Part shown: piece by piece, positions 55,691 to 64,000 of the stretch | How positions within the stretch are numbered: the first letter of the stretch is position 1 | Layout: every line of letters starts with the position of its first letter | Assembly (NCBI GenBank): GCA_036186865.1 | Contig: AP025055.1 | Span: forward strand, 21,231,848-21,295,847 | DNA: 64,000 nucleotides | Origin: Eustoma russellianum | Taxonomy: Eukaryota > Streptophyta > Magnoliopsida > Gentianales > Gentianaceae | Direction: 5' to 3' | Translations under genes and position numbers: made by a program | Notes under the pieces: model-generated | What the model saw: only the letters and a program-made list of their open reading frames with translations | Told to the model about the DNA's origin: nothing | Databases searched by the model: none

Positions 55691-58081
55691 TTACAAAAAG
55701 TTTCACCCTCGAAACTTACGTAGCTTAATCAAATAGGTGTTGATACTTCTTCCGCATCTCCTCTTGAGCTCCCAAGTCACCTCTCATTCGATGTGATTCA
55801 ACCACTGGACTTTAACGTACGGAATGACTTGTCTCCGCAAAACTTCATCCTTACGATCTGCAATGCGTAGCATAGTCTCTTCGTATGTCACAACACTCCT
55901 CACATTCAATGGTCGAGCTTGTAATATATGACTTGGGTCGGATATGTAGTGCCTCAATTGCGATTCATGGAAGACATTGTGTACTTGCGACAACACCGGA
56001 GGTAGCGCTAGTCGATGGGCCAATATCCCAATCTTTTCAAGCACCTGATATGGGCCAATGTATCTTGGACTCAACTAGCCCTTCTCGTCGAACCTCATGA
56101 CTCCTTTAGTCGGGAAAACCTTAAGGTACGCTTTTTCGCCCACGGCGAACTCCAATGGTCTTCTCTTGGAATCTGTCCGACTTTTGCTGCAATCTTAAGC
56201 CAGCTTGAGTCTTTCTCAAATGATCTTCACCTTTTCTAACATTTGCTCAACCAAGTCAAGCCCAGTCATAGCCTTCTCCCCAAATTCATCCCAGTATAAC
56301 GGCGATCTACATTTCCTTCCATAAAGAGCTTCAAAGGGCACCGTGCCAATTGCACTATGGTGACTATTGTTGTACGAGAACTTCATTAACTTCACCATAC
56401 TGTCCCAATTTTCCTTGAAGTTCAATACGCAAGCTCTTTGTATGTCCTCAAGAGTCTGAATCGTCCTCTCTGATTGTCCATCAGTATAGAGATGGAAAGT
56501 GGTACTCATCCTCAGTTCGGTCCCCATGACTCTCTGATATGTTGTCCAAAATCACAATGTAAATATAGGGTCTTGGTCTGACACAATACTCACTGGAACT
56601 CCATGTAAGCTAACGATGTTATCAACATATAAAATTACCAACTTCTCCATCATAGCTTCACTCTATAATGGTAGGAAGTGTGGGACTTCATCAACCAATC
56701 CACAATTACCCATAGGACATCATGGCTGCTTCTTGTTGTAGGGAGCCCTGCCATAAAGACCACCGTATGTGCTCCCATTTCCAGTCCGGAATCTCCGACT
56801 GCTGTAGGTACCCTCTAGGACGTTGATGCTCAGCCTTTACTTATTGGTAAACTAGACACCGGGCAACATACTTCGTAATCTTGCGCTTCATACCTACCAG
56901 TAGTTCTTCTTCAAGTCTTTATACAACTTGATGGTCCCCCAGTGTATAGTTTTCTCGTGTTGTGTGCCCCTTTCAATAATTTTTTCTTCTGAGCTTCATC
57001 ATTCGGTACACATAAACATCTTTGAAACTAGAGGATTCCATCATCCAACAACTGAAATCCCTTTACTTGCTCATTCTAGAGTCGGTCTCAAATACCACGT
57101 AGATTCGCATAATCTTTTTGAGCCTCTTTCCTTCGGTCCACTAGTGTCGGCGTAATAATCACTGCTGCAAAATCATTTGTCGCAGAGTCTACGATATCCA
57201 AGCCGAATTCTTCAATTTCTTGTTCCAGTAAAGTCTGTCTCGAGTGTCTTGACTTCTGACTCAATGCATCTACCACTATATTTGCCTTCTCCGAATGATA
57301 GCTGATGGTCAAGTCATAATCTTTAATTAGCTCCAACCACCTCATTTGTCTAATATCCAACTCCTTCTGTGTGAACAAGAACTTGAGGCTCTTATGATCT
57401 GTGAAGACTTCACACTTCTCCCCATATAAATAATGCAACCATATCTTAAACGTAAATACCACTTCGGCAAGCTCTAAATCATGCGTGGGATAATTCTGTT
57501 CATAGGGCTTCAACTGCCTTGATGCGCAAGCGGTCACCCTTTCTCCTTGTATCAATGCACATCCTACAATCAAAATGTTAGGCCAAATATTTTATGTAAA
57601 TCATAAATTATGAATTTAACATACATATACCAATCCCATTTTTTGAGATGTCGCTTTATATTACAAAACCCTTCAGTACCAGAGGTTGTGCCAAGACTGG
57701 TGTGTTAGTCAACCTCATCTTTAATTTCGCAAAACTCTTCTCGCACTCGGAGGTCAATTTAAACTTAGTCTTCTTTTGCATTAACCGACTCAACAGAACT
57801 GTGATCCTTGAAAGTCCTTCGACGAACTTTCAGTAATATTTAGCAAGGCCACTCTGTAATCGCCTCGATCTTCTTCGGGTCTACTGTAATTCATTCATTT
57901 GAAATCACATGACACAAGAAGGTCACACTACCCAGCGAAAACTGGTACTTGCTGAACTTGGCGTACAACTTCTTCTTTCTGAGAATCTCCAGCACCTCTT
58001 GAAGATATTCAGCATGTGTCTCTTCATCCAGCGAGTACACCAAGATATCATCGATGAACACCACCACGAACTGGTCCAACT
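55691..58081 (-). pseudogene. pol: Tekay/Del-like Gypsy pol remnant
   Basis: Minus-strand fragments in pol order: RT with VVVFIDDILVYS (57891-58081), RNase H (57088-57573; FTDHKSLKFLF, DALSQK), a degraded integrase start (56530-57088), integrase end with TDGQSERTIQTLED and YGRKCRSPLYW (56216-56527), and a C-terminal part LSQVHNVFHESQLRHYISDPSHIL (55784-56074), then, after a stop, EVTWELK, the last part of a chromodomain-like region. This is the style of Tekay/Del chromoviruses. A GGGGAGGGAA purine run near 55680 may be its polypurine tract. Element 5 inserted into the RT at 58082; the 5' half lies right of the window or is lost. Confidence 0.8.
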
Positions 58082-58304
58082 TGTTAAGAAATTGGGGTTT
58101 GAATGATTTCAAGATGAATGATTTAAATATTACATGATTTCAAAATGCATGATTTAAATGTTACATGACATGCGTACATGATAAATATGTTTTATAAGTT
58201 TTATATTTATCAATGTTGTAATAGCGTGCCATAAAGCGTTAGTGCTTAAATCATATGGCAAACACTTGTTGTGTTTACACTATTTTCAAGTGCCAGGTTA
58301 AATG

Positions 58305-58412
58305 AACTAAACTAGTTCATTAAATCAAGTGCTTAAGGAGATGATCTAAACTAGTTCATTAGATGAAGTGCTTAAGGATATGAACTAAACTAGTTCATTA
58401 AATTAAGTGCTT
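58305..58412 (+). repeat. Tandem repeat in U3 of element 5
   Basis: Three copies of a 46-50 bp unit containing GAACTAAACTAGTTCATTA and GTGCTTAAGGAGAT; ACTAGT lies in a small palindrome. The 3' LTR (62820-62900) has two copies. Confidence 0.75.
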
Positions 58413-58497
58413 AAGGAGATATTTGAAAATGTCTATTCTTCATAAAATCTCAACATGGAAAGTTTTTATCTACACCCACATATATATACACGGCATA

Positions 58498-58536
58498 CAC
58501 ACACACACACACAGATATATATATACATATATATAC

Positions 58537-58568
<32 letters not shown>
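58498..58568. repeat. CA/TA microsatellite
   Basis: A run of CA repeats passes into TA repeats with a few interruptions. The 3' LTR has only a short TA run at the equivalent place. Confidence 0.9.
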
Positions 58569-58570
<2 letters not shown>

Positions 58571-59988
58571 CTTTTCTCAAGATGACAAGCTATACTCTTC
58601 TATCCCGGCAATTCATCGACACGTCATCAAAGTACGTCAATATCAAGAAACCATATACACATCATCTTTTTGATTATATACATATCCAAGATATTTCAAG
58701 TCATATATTCCATGTCATCAAACTTCCAAAAATATACCGTCACATCAAAAGTTCGTAAACCAAAAATCGCCACATCAAATGACTACCACACTATCACCGA
58801 CACGTCATATACTTACCATACAAAGATGGCCAGCCAATATACACTCCAAGCATCATAAATTTTGTGCACCATATGTACAATACAATACCAAATTCATACC
58901 ATAATTACATACATCAAGTATTCATCACTTTCCTTGATTTCTTGAAAATTCAAATTCAAAAATGCTACACCACATGGCCGAATTTTCTACACCTTCTGGA
59001 GCTGAGATTATACACTTTATTATGTATATTATATGGTGTATATCACATTTTACATGTCTAAAGGGTTCGTCATCAATTGGAGAAAAATTGCACAATCGAC
59101 GGAAGTCGAAAATTCATTTTTCTACATCGTCTATTAGGGGGTGTATCTTATATGTTGTTACATGTATCTAGACATGTCTTAACCATCCAAGACATATCTT
59201 GGAGTATTCTAGAAGACAAACTTAAATGATGATTGAAATTTACCATGTTTATGAAGATACTATATTATTATCATTCAAAAATTCAAAAATTGTTTTCAAC
59301 GCATGCATGCTGAGTTGGGTGGCTGAATTGAGCTGATTTTGAGCCTAGGTAAGAGCTCATGTTGCACTATAATTGGTGGAGAATGATCCATAAAAGAATG
59401 CCAGTATTGATGGAGATCAAGACACACAAGAATTTTTTGGGTAATTTTCATGTCATATATTATGTGCCAAAGTAGCTAAATGAAGACCCAATTATACAGT
59501 GACAACAAGGCAAAGACACATCACTTGTCCAATCATATCTCGCCAAGTAAGCAAAAGTATGTCACAAGGCTTTGCAAGACTTCTTCCAAGGGCATTCAAG
59601 ACATTATTCAAGAGTATTTTCAGCCCTAGGGGGCATGCCATAGATTACAAAAGCGAGTGATATGATCAAACACAAGACAAGACTCATATTCTATATTCTA
59701 TCAAGTGCAAAGAAAGAATTCTCTTCATCTCTTATCTTCTTCTCTTGTACAAAGCCTTAAGCCTATCGAACATACATTCCATAATCTGTGTAGGCTTTAT
59801 ATATACCACCCATACACGTTCCATACTTGTAAAAGGTTTATTAAGGTGTGGTCGAACCTTCATTAGTGAGGTGTGGTGATTTTATTGATTATTATTGTGA
59901 TTCATTGTAAAAGGGTTGGACATTAAAGGAGTTGGTGTATAACTCCAGCCACCCTTGTTCTAAGGTGACTTTGGTGATTAGTGAATAC

Positions 59989-60037
59989 CGAGGAAGGTGT
60001 CCTCGAAGACCGGAGTAGGTCACATTGACCGAACCAG
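59989..60037 (+). other. Conserved double-hairpin block, element 5
   Basis: CGAGGA, loop AGGTG, TCCTCG (59989-60005), then AA GACC and a 26-nt block (60012-60037) identical to that in LTR A (6231-6256), including GGTCA-CAT-TGACC (60018-60030). The stem has other bases than in LTR A but still pairs. Confidence 0.7.
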
Positions 60038-60718
60038 TATAAAAATCTTGGTGTTCTTACTTTCTGCGCTTTTGCTTTCAGTTCTGTTTTTTCAACATTT
60101 TCAAAACAACTAAGAAAAATAGCAAACAATTTTAAAAAATCATCGAATTTCACAGAGACATAGATAAAAGACTTAGGTTTAAATTAAGACAAGTTTCATC
60201 AAATTTGGATAAGCATAAGTCATCCAAACATTCAAAGTTATGAGACTAAAGCAATCTGATTTTTAGATTTGCAATGGTTGAGAACATCAACGTGGTTGAT
60301 ATAATTTCTAAATAAATTTTGAAAACCTGTTTCAACCCATTGAACTAGACATCCTAATGGACATCTCGTCAAAATTTCAGATCGTTTGGAGTTGTCATTA
60401 ATTAGGAATTAACTTTTCATTATAAGAGAAAGTTTTTCACACATTGACAGAGTTTAATCAAAAACGTTTTTTAGTGCCTTAGGCTTTGAATTTTGATCTG
60501 AAATTTTATGACATATAGATAGCATCTTAAAGTACATTGTCATAAAATTTCACGAATTTGGAGGTCCAGAACATAGTTGTTCAGTTAATCAAAAATGGGG
60601 TCTGAAAACAGATTCTGTTTTCAGAAGTGAGTATTTGTCAATAATTTTTTAAAACCGATTTTTCCGCACTCACTATTCAACCCATCTCTTTCTAGTGGTG
60701 CTGTACAAGTTTGAAAGG

Positions 60719-60730
60719 TGGTATCAGAGC
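60719..60730 (+). promoter_or_regulatory. Primer binding site of element 5
   Basis: TGGTATCAGAGC, complementary to initiator Met-tRNA, as in elements 1-4. Confidence 0.9.
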
Positions 60731-60771
60731 AAAGTTCACTCACAACAAGAAGATCTAACAATCTTTTTGAG

Positions 60772-61660
60772 ATGGCATCCACTAGCCACAAAACCGAGCA
60801 AGAAGGGAAGTCAAGCCAAAGGCCTCCACTTTTTGATAATGAGGTAAATTCTGATTCTGATTCTGATTCTGAACCATCTTATAGTGATTTGCATGTTCAA
60901 TATCTTGAGTCACATAAGTTTGCTAAGACTTTTGCAAAAGAAAAGAAATGCTTAATTGAAGACAAGGAATTGTTATAATCCTCTAACACAAATCTTGTAT
61001 CCCAATTAAATGATTCAAAAGAGGAGTCGTCTAATTTCATTGTTTCATTGAGATCTGAAATTGAATATTTGACATTCGAAAATGTTGTAATGAAAACAGA
61101 GATCTCAGATTTGAGATCAAGAAATGAAGATCTAGAAAAGACGGTAAAACAATTCAATACAGGAACTTGCATATTAGATCATCTCATCTCTTCTCAAAAG
61201 AATGAATCTGACAAACCGGATAAGGGTACATTGAAGATAATCGAGTACAGAGCAAATCTACAAATTTTGTTTTATCTTCATCTAAGCAACCACATGTATT
61301 TAAAACGATTGTAAGGCCTAAGAAGACGACACAAATTAGCGAGTTACCTATTGTATCTCATCGTACTATTTCTTTTTCATCACATGGAAAGTATAATCAC
61401 ATGCCATATAGATATGAAAGACAACCAATGATGTATGCACAAAATTCATAGCATACTAATTGCATCTAAATTACGCACCTTGCATGCAAACCAAAATGCA
61501 TATCAAAGTGAAAATTCATCTTATTTCTACAATGATAGGTTTGTCCATTATAGGCCAAATAGAAGTAATCATGACACGTTCTATGTTCCTTCTTCATCCT
61601 TCTTATTATCTTTTGTAAGACCAAGATAGGTCACCGAAGTTTAGGTACCTAAAGGTACTC
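60772..61660 (+). pseudogene. gag: Element 5 gag remnant
   Basis: ATG 60772 starts MASTSHKTEQEGKSSQRPPLFD, like the gag start of elements 1-4 (STQRPPLFDGENF). It then jumps to NEVNSDSDSDSEPS and a coiled-coil stretch (AKTFAKEKKCLIEDKELL), so the capsid core and CCHC knuckle are deleted. Further coiled coil is readable at 61048-61250 (MRSEIEYLTFENVVMKTEI…), then a Tyr/Asn-rich tail, ending VTEV-VPKGTL-like sequence near 61630-61660 with stops and frame breaks. It cannot make a working Gag. Confidence 0.8.
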
Positions 61661-61763
61661 TTGCAAAGGGTTGAATCACTAACCGTTAAGGACCCAAATA
61701 AAAGGGTACCAAAATGATCGTTACACTTCGTAGGGATCACATAAAACAAAAGATGTAGCAAAC

Positions 61764-62417
61764 AAGTGGTTTCTTGAGAGTGGTTGTTCAAGATACATGA
61801 CGGGAGATCTAACCCTATTCTCAAAATTAAAGAAGGTTACAATAGGAGGATATGCATTGGAGATGACAACAAAGGCAAATTAATTAGAAAGGGAACAATC
61901 GGAAATCCAAACACCCTTCAGATCTCCAGTGTATTATTGGTAAGAAACTTACCCTATAACTTAGTTAGTATTTCACAAATTTTTGATAATGGTTTTGATG
62001 TGAATTTTTCTCACCCATGCTTCAATATTGTTAATAAAAATGGAGAAGTAGTATGAAAAAGAGAAAGAAATATTTTTACATTATCTATGGATGATATGCA
62101 GATGCAAAAGTAAAGCGTTTTATGTCAAATGAACCAAATGTGAATTTATGACATAGAAGAAAATAGCATAAATGAAGAGCACGACACACTAGAAATGCAT
62201 GAACACTTAGAACCATATGAAAACTTAGAAAATAATCAACCGAGATGGCATAGAGATCACTGACATGACCTCTAATAAGCGACATATCTCAAGGCATACG
62301 ACCACTTAGAAGAATAGATCAAGATGAAATTAATAAATTCCATGCTATGATTTTTGAGATAGAACCAGAGAATGTGCGTGATGCTTTGAATAATTCTTGT
62401 TGGATTGATATGCTATA
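61764..62417 (+). pseudogene. pol: Element 5 pol remnant
   Basis: It begins with the protease site WFLESGCSRYMTG near 61767, where the catalytic Asp of DSG is Glu. The following protease/pre-integrase part (GDDNKGKLIRKGTIGNPNTLQISSVLL…, 61784-62056) matches elements 1-4. After a stop only short pieces remain, ending with RRIDQDEINKFHAMIFEIEPENVRDALNNSCWID (62300-62417, given here as its ends RRIDQDEINK and ALNNSCWID), which aligns with the pre-RT region of elements 1-4. The integrase core, RT and RNase H are deleted. Confidence 0.78.
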
Positions 62418-62471
62418 GATTGCTATTTATTGCTTTTGATTCTGATTGTGTTTTTGATGTGATTTACAAAA

Positions 62472-62633
62472 TAAAGGAGGAGAAAAACATGATTTAAGGG
62501 GGAGATTGTTTTAAGGGGAGCATGCCCCAAATTGTAAAATACAAGTTATCAATGCATGATTGTAGGGGATGTTGATTATGACACATTTAAATCATGACTA
62601 GAGGTTATTTTGCAAATCATCAAAAGGGAGATA
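62472..62633 (+). promoter_or_regulatory. Polypurine tracts of element 5
   Basis: AAAGGAGGAG, AAGGGGGAG and AAGGGGAG lie near 62473-62520, and AAAAGGGAGATA (62622-62633) is next to the 3' LTR. The repeated tracts match the Sirevirus pattern of elements 1-4. Confidence 0.75.
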
Positions 62634-62634
62634 T

Positions 62635-64000
62635 TGTTGAGAAATTGAAGTTTGAATGATTTCAAAATGCATGATTTAAATGTTACGTGACATGCGTACA
62701 TGATAAATCTGTTTTATATGTTTTATATATATCGATGTTGTACCATGCCATGAAGCATTAAGGCTTAAATCATATGACAAATATTTGTTGTGTTTAAACT
62801 GCTTTCAGGTGTCAGGTTAAATGAACTAAACTAGTTCATTAAATGATTGATTGAGGAGATGAACTAAACTAGTTCATTAAATGAAGTGCTTAAGGAGATA
62901 TTTGGAAATGCCTATTCTTCAACAAATCTCAACATGAAAAGTTTTTATCTACACCACATATATATACACGGCATATATATTTTTTTAAATGAAAGGAGTA
63001 CACTGCCTCCTGTTTTTATTATGATGCCCTCACTTATGGCGGAGAAATACCTTTAAAACATAGGAGTTCAAAACATAACAAAATGAAGCTACTTAAAGGA
63101 TGCAATATAGAGATGTGTAGTCTGCTAAGGCCTAGTGGAATAGGAGATTTCCCGAATGGGATATGATATGCCTCATTAAAACCTTGTGAAGCAAAACCAC
63201 CCTTGTGGATAAAATATTGCACGAAGGAAAAAGAGTACATATTTACCACATTTGGGACAGCTGTAATAAAGAGAAAGAAATATCCATAAATTGAGAGTTG
63301 ATGCAGTCGTCGGGTGTCTCGTGAGTTGTCATTGTCGTCCATCGCAGCCCATGCAAAGCAAAACATGTGGAGGGAAAACATAAGTGTTTGCTAGCATTAA
63401 AACATATACACGGCATATATATATATATATTTCTTTTCTGAAGACGATAAGCTATACTCTTCTATCACGGTAATTCATCGACATGTCATCAATGTGCGTC
63501 AACGTCAAGAAACCATAAACACATCATCGTTTTGAGTATATACATATCCAAGATATTCCAAGTCATATATTTCATGTCATCAAACTTCCAAAAATATACC
63601 AACATGTCAAAACTTCATAAACCAAAAATCGCCACATCAAATGACTATCGAACCATTACTGAGACACCATACAAAGATGGCCATCCAATATACACTCCAA
63701 GCATCATAAAATTTCATGCACCACATGGCAAATATAATACCAAATTCATAGCGTAATTACATATATCAGGTATCCACTATTTTCTTTGATTTCTTGAAAA
63801 TTAAAGTTCAAAAATGTTACACCACATGGCCGAATTTTCTACACCTTTTGTAGCTGAAATTATACATTTTATCATGTAAATTATATGGTGTGTATCACAT
63901 TTTACATGTCTAAAAGGCTCGTGATCAATTGCAGAAAAATCGCACAATCGACGGAAGTCGAAAATTCATTTTTCTAGATCGTCTATAAGGGGGTGTTTCT
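62635..64000 (+). repeat. 3' LTR of element 5, incomplete at window end
   Basis: It begins TGTTGAGAAATTGAAG and follows the 5' LTR up to the window end, equivalent to about 59155 in the 5' LTR. It is interrupted by a 423-bp insertion at 62981-63403. The two LTRs of this element differ much more than those of elements 1-4, so it is older. Confidence 0.82.
62981..63403 (-). mobile_element. Short retroposon (SINE or truncated LINE) in the 3' LTR of element 5
   Basis: The 423 bp are absent from the 5' LTR and are flanked by the 19-bp direct repeat ATATACACGGCATATATAT (62962-62980 and 63404-63422). The insert starts with TTTTTT, so the minus strand would end in poly-A, as expected for target-primed insertion. 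A 115-codon minus-strand frame (63034-63381) has no recognised domain. The family is not identified. Confidence 0.7.

Larger units (their letters stand above)
58082..60716 (+). repeat. 5' LTR of element 5
   Basis: It starts TGTTAAGAAATTG (the 3' LTR at 62635 starts TGTTGAGAAATTG) and ends at about 60716, two bases before the primer site. A tandem AACTAAACTAGTTCATTA motif repeats at 58305-58400, followed by a CA/TA microsatellite. The conserved hairpin is near 59989-60037. No gene is seen. Confidence 0.82.
58082..64000 (+). mobile_element. Element 5: internally deleted Sirevirus-like element, runs off window
   Basis: Plus-strand element with 5' LTR, initiator-Met primer site, remnants of gag and pol, polypurine tract and the beginning of a 3' LTR. 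It is a divergent relative of elements 1-4: its LTR ends share CTAGTGGTGCTGTACA and the hairpin block. Only about 1.9 kb of internal sequence is left, so it is non-autonomous. Confidence 0.85.

Noticed and set aside
58423..58758. 111-codon frame over the CA/TA microsatellite
   Set aside because: Low-complexity IYIYIY translation of a microsatellite.
63034..63381. 115-codon minus-strand frame in the retroposon insert
   Set aside because: No domain or homology pattern is visible and the insert is short and non-coding in style.
1..64000. A host gene or a novel defence or metabolic gene cluster
   Set aside because: Every long coding frame belongs to gag, pol or LINE ORFs, and the remaining sequence is LTR, spacer or relict repeat.

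Overview
This window is a nest of plant retrotransposons. No convincing host gene, tRNA, rRNA or CRISPR array was seen on either strand. Long LTRs with a TATAAATA promoter, an initiator-Met-tRNA primer site (TGGTATCAGAGC), repeated AAGGGGGAG polypurine tracts, a Gag with a CCHC knuckle and long coiled coil, and the order protease-integrase-RT-RNase H identify the dominant elements as Ty1/Copia of the Sirevirus/Maximus type. Chromovirus-type Ty3/Gypsy pieces and an L1-like plant LINE make up the rest. This points to repeat-rich (pericentromeric or intergenic) DNA of a flowering plant; the species cannot be told from the sequence.

Layout. 1-4211: 3' part of a plus-strand, CRM-like Gypsy element with a broken pol and a 3' LTR that starts inside the pol frame. 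It sits in an older Copia-type LTR (4212-5514). 5515-25521: a minus-strand LTR-internal-LTR-internal-LTR array (LTRs A, B, C) with a unit of 8699 bp and two internal regions whose gag and pol translate identically. 25522-25658: a short spacer. 25659-48255: a third minus-strand element (LTRs D and G) whose pol is split by a fourth element of the same family (LTRs E and F, 29687-40965) with a perfect 5-bp target duplication. 48256-48560: a segment full of ATCGATCG palindromes. About 48561-55690: a minus-strand LINE (ORF1 with zinc knuckle; ORF2 with endonuclease, RT and zf-RVT regions), interrupted by a divergent Gypsy LTR/pol-tail fragment (about 49040-50215) and by a solo LTR (52598-53925) of the Gypsy family seen at the left edge. 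About 55691-58081: a decayed minus-strand Tekay/Del-like Gypsy pol, cut at its RT by a plus-strand, internally deleted Sirevirus-like element (58082 to the window end) whose 3' LTR carries a small retroposon with a 19-bp target duplication.

The two copies in the array have open gag and pol frames and all cis signals, but carry a Gly-to-Asp change next to an integrase catalytic aspartate. The third and fourth copies are broken by insertion or frameshift and would need proteins supplied in trans. LTR pairs differ at only a few sites, so amplification, recombination and nesting were recent.

The most interesting signal is not a gene. In the transcribed part of the LTR, three divergent Sirevirus-like lineages share a hairpin whose stem changes in a paired way, with an AGGTG/AGGTA loop, a fixed 4-nt spacer and a GGAGTAGG block. 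This looks like a selected RNA structure in the leader/3' end of the element RNA.
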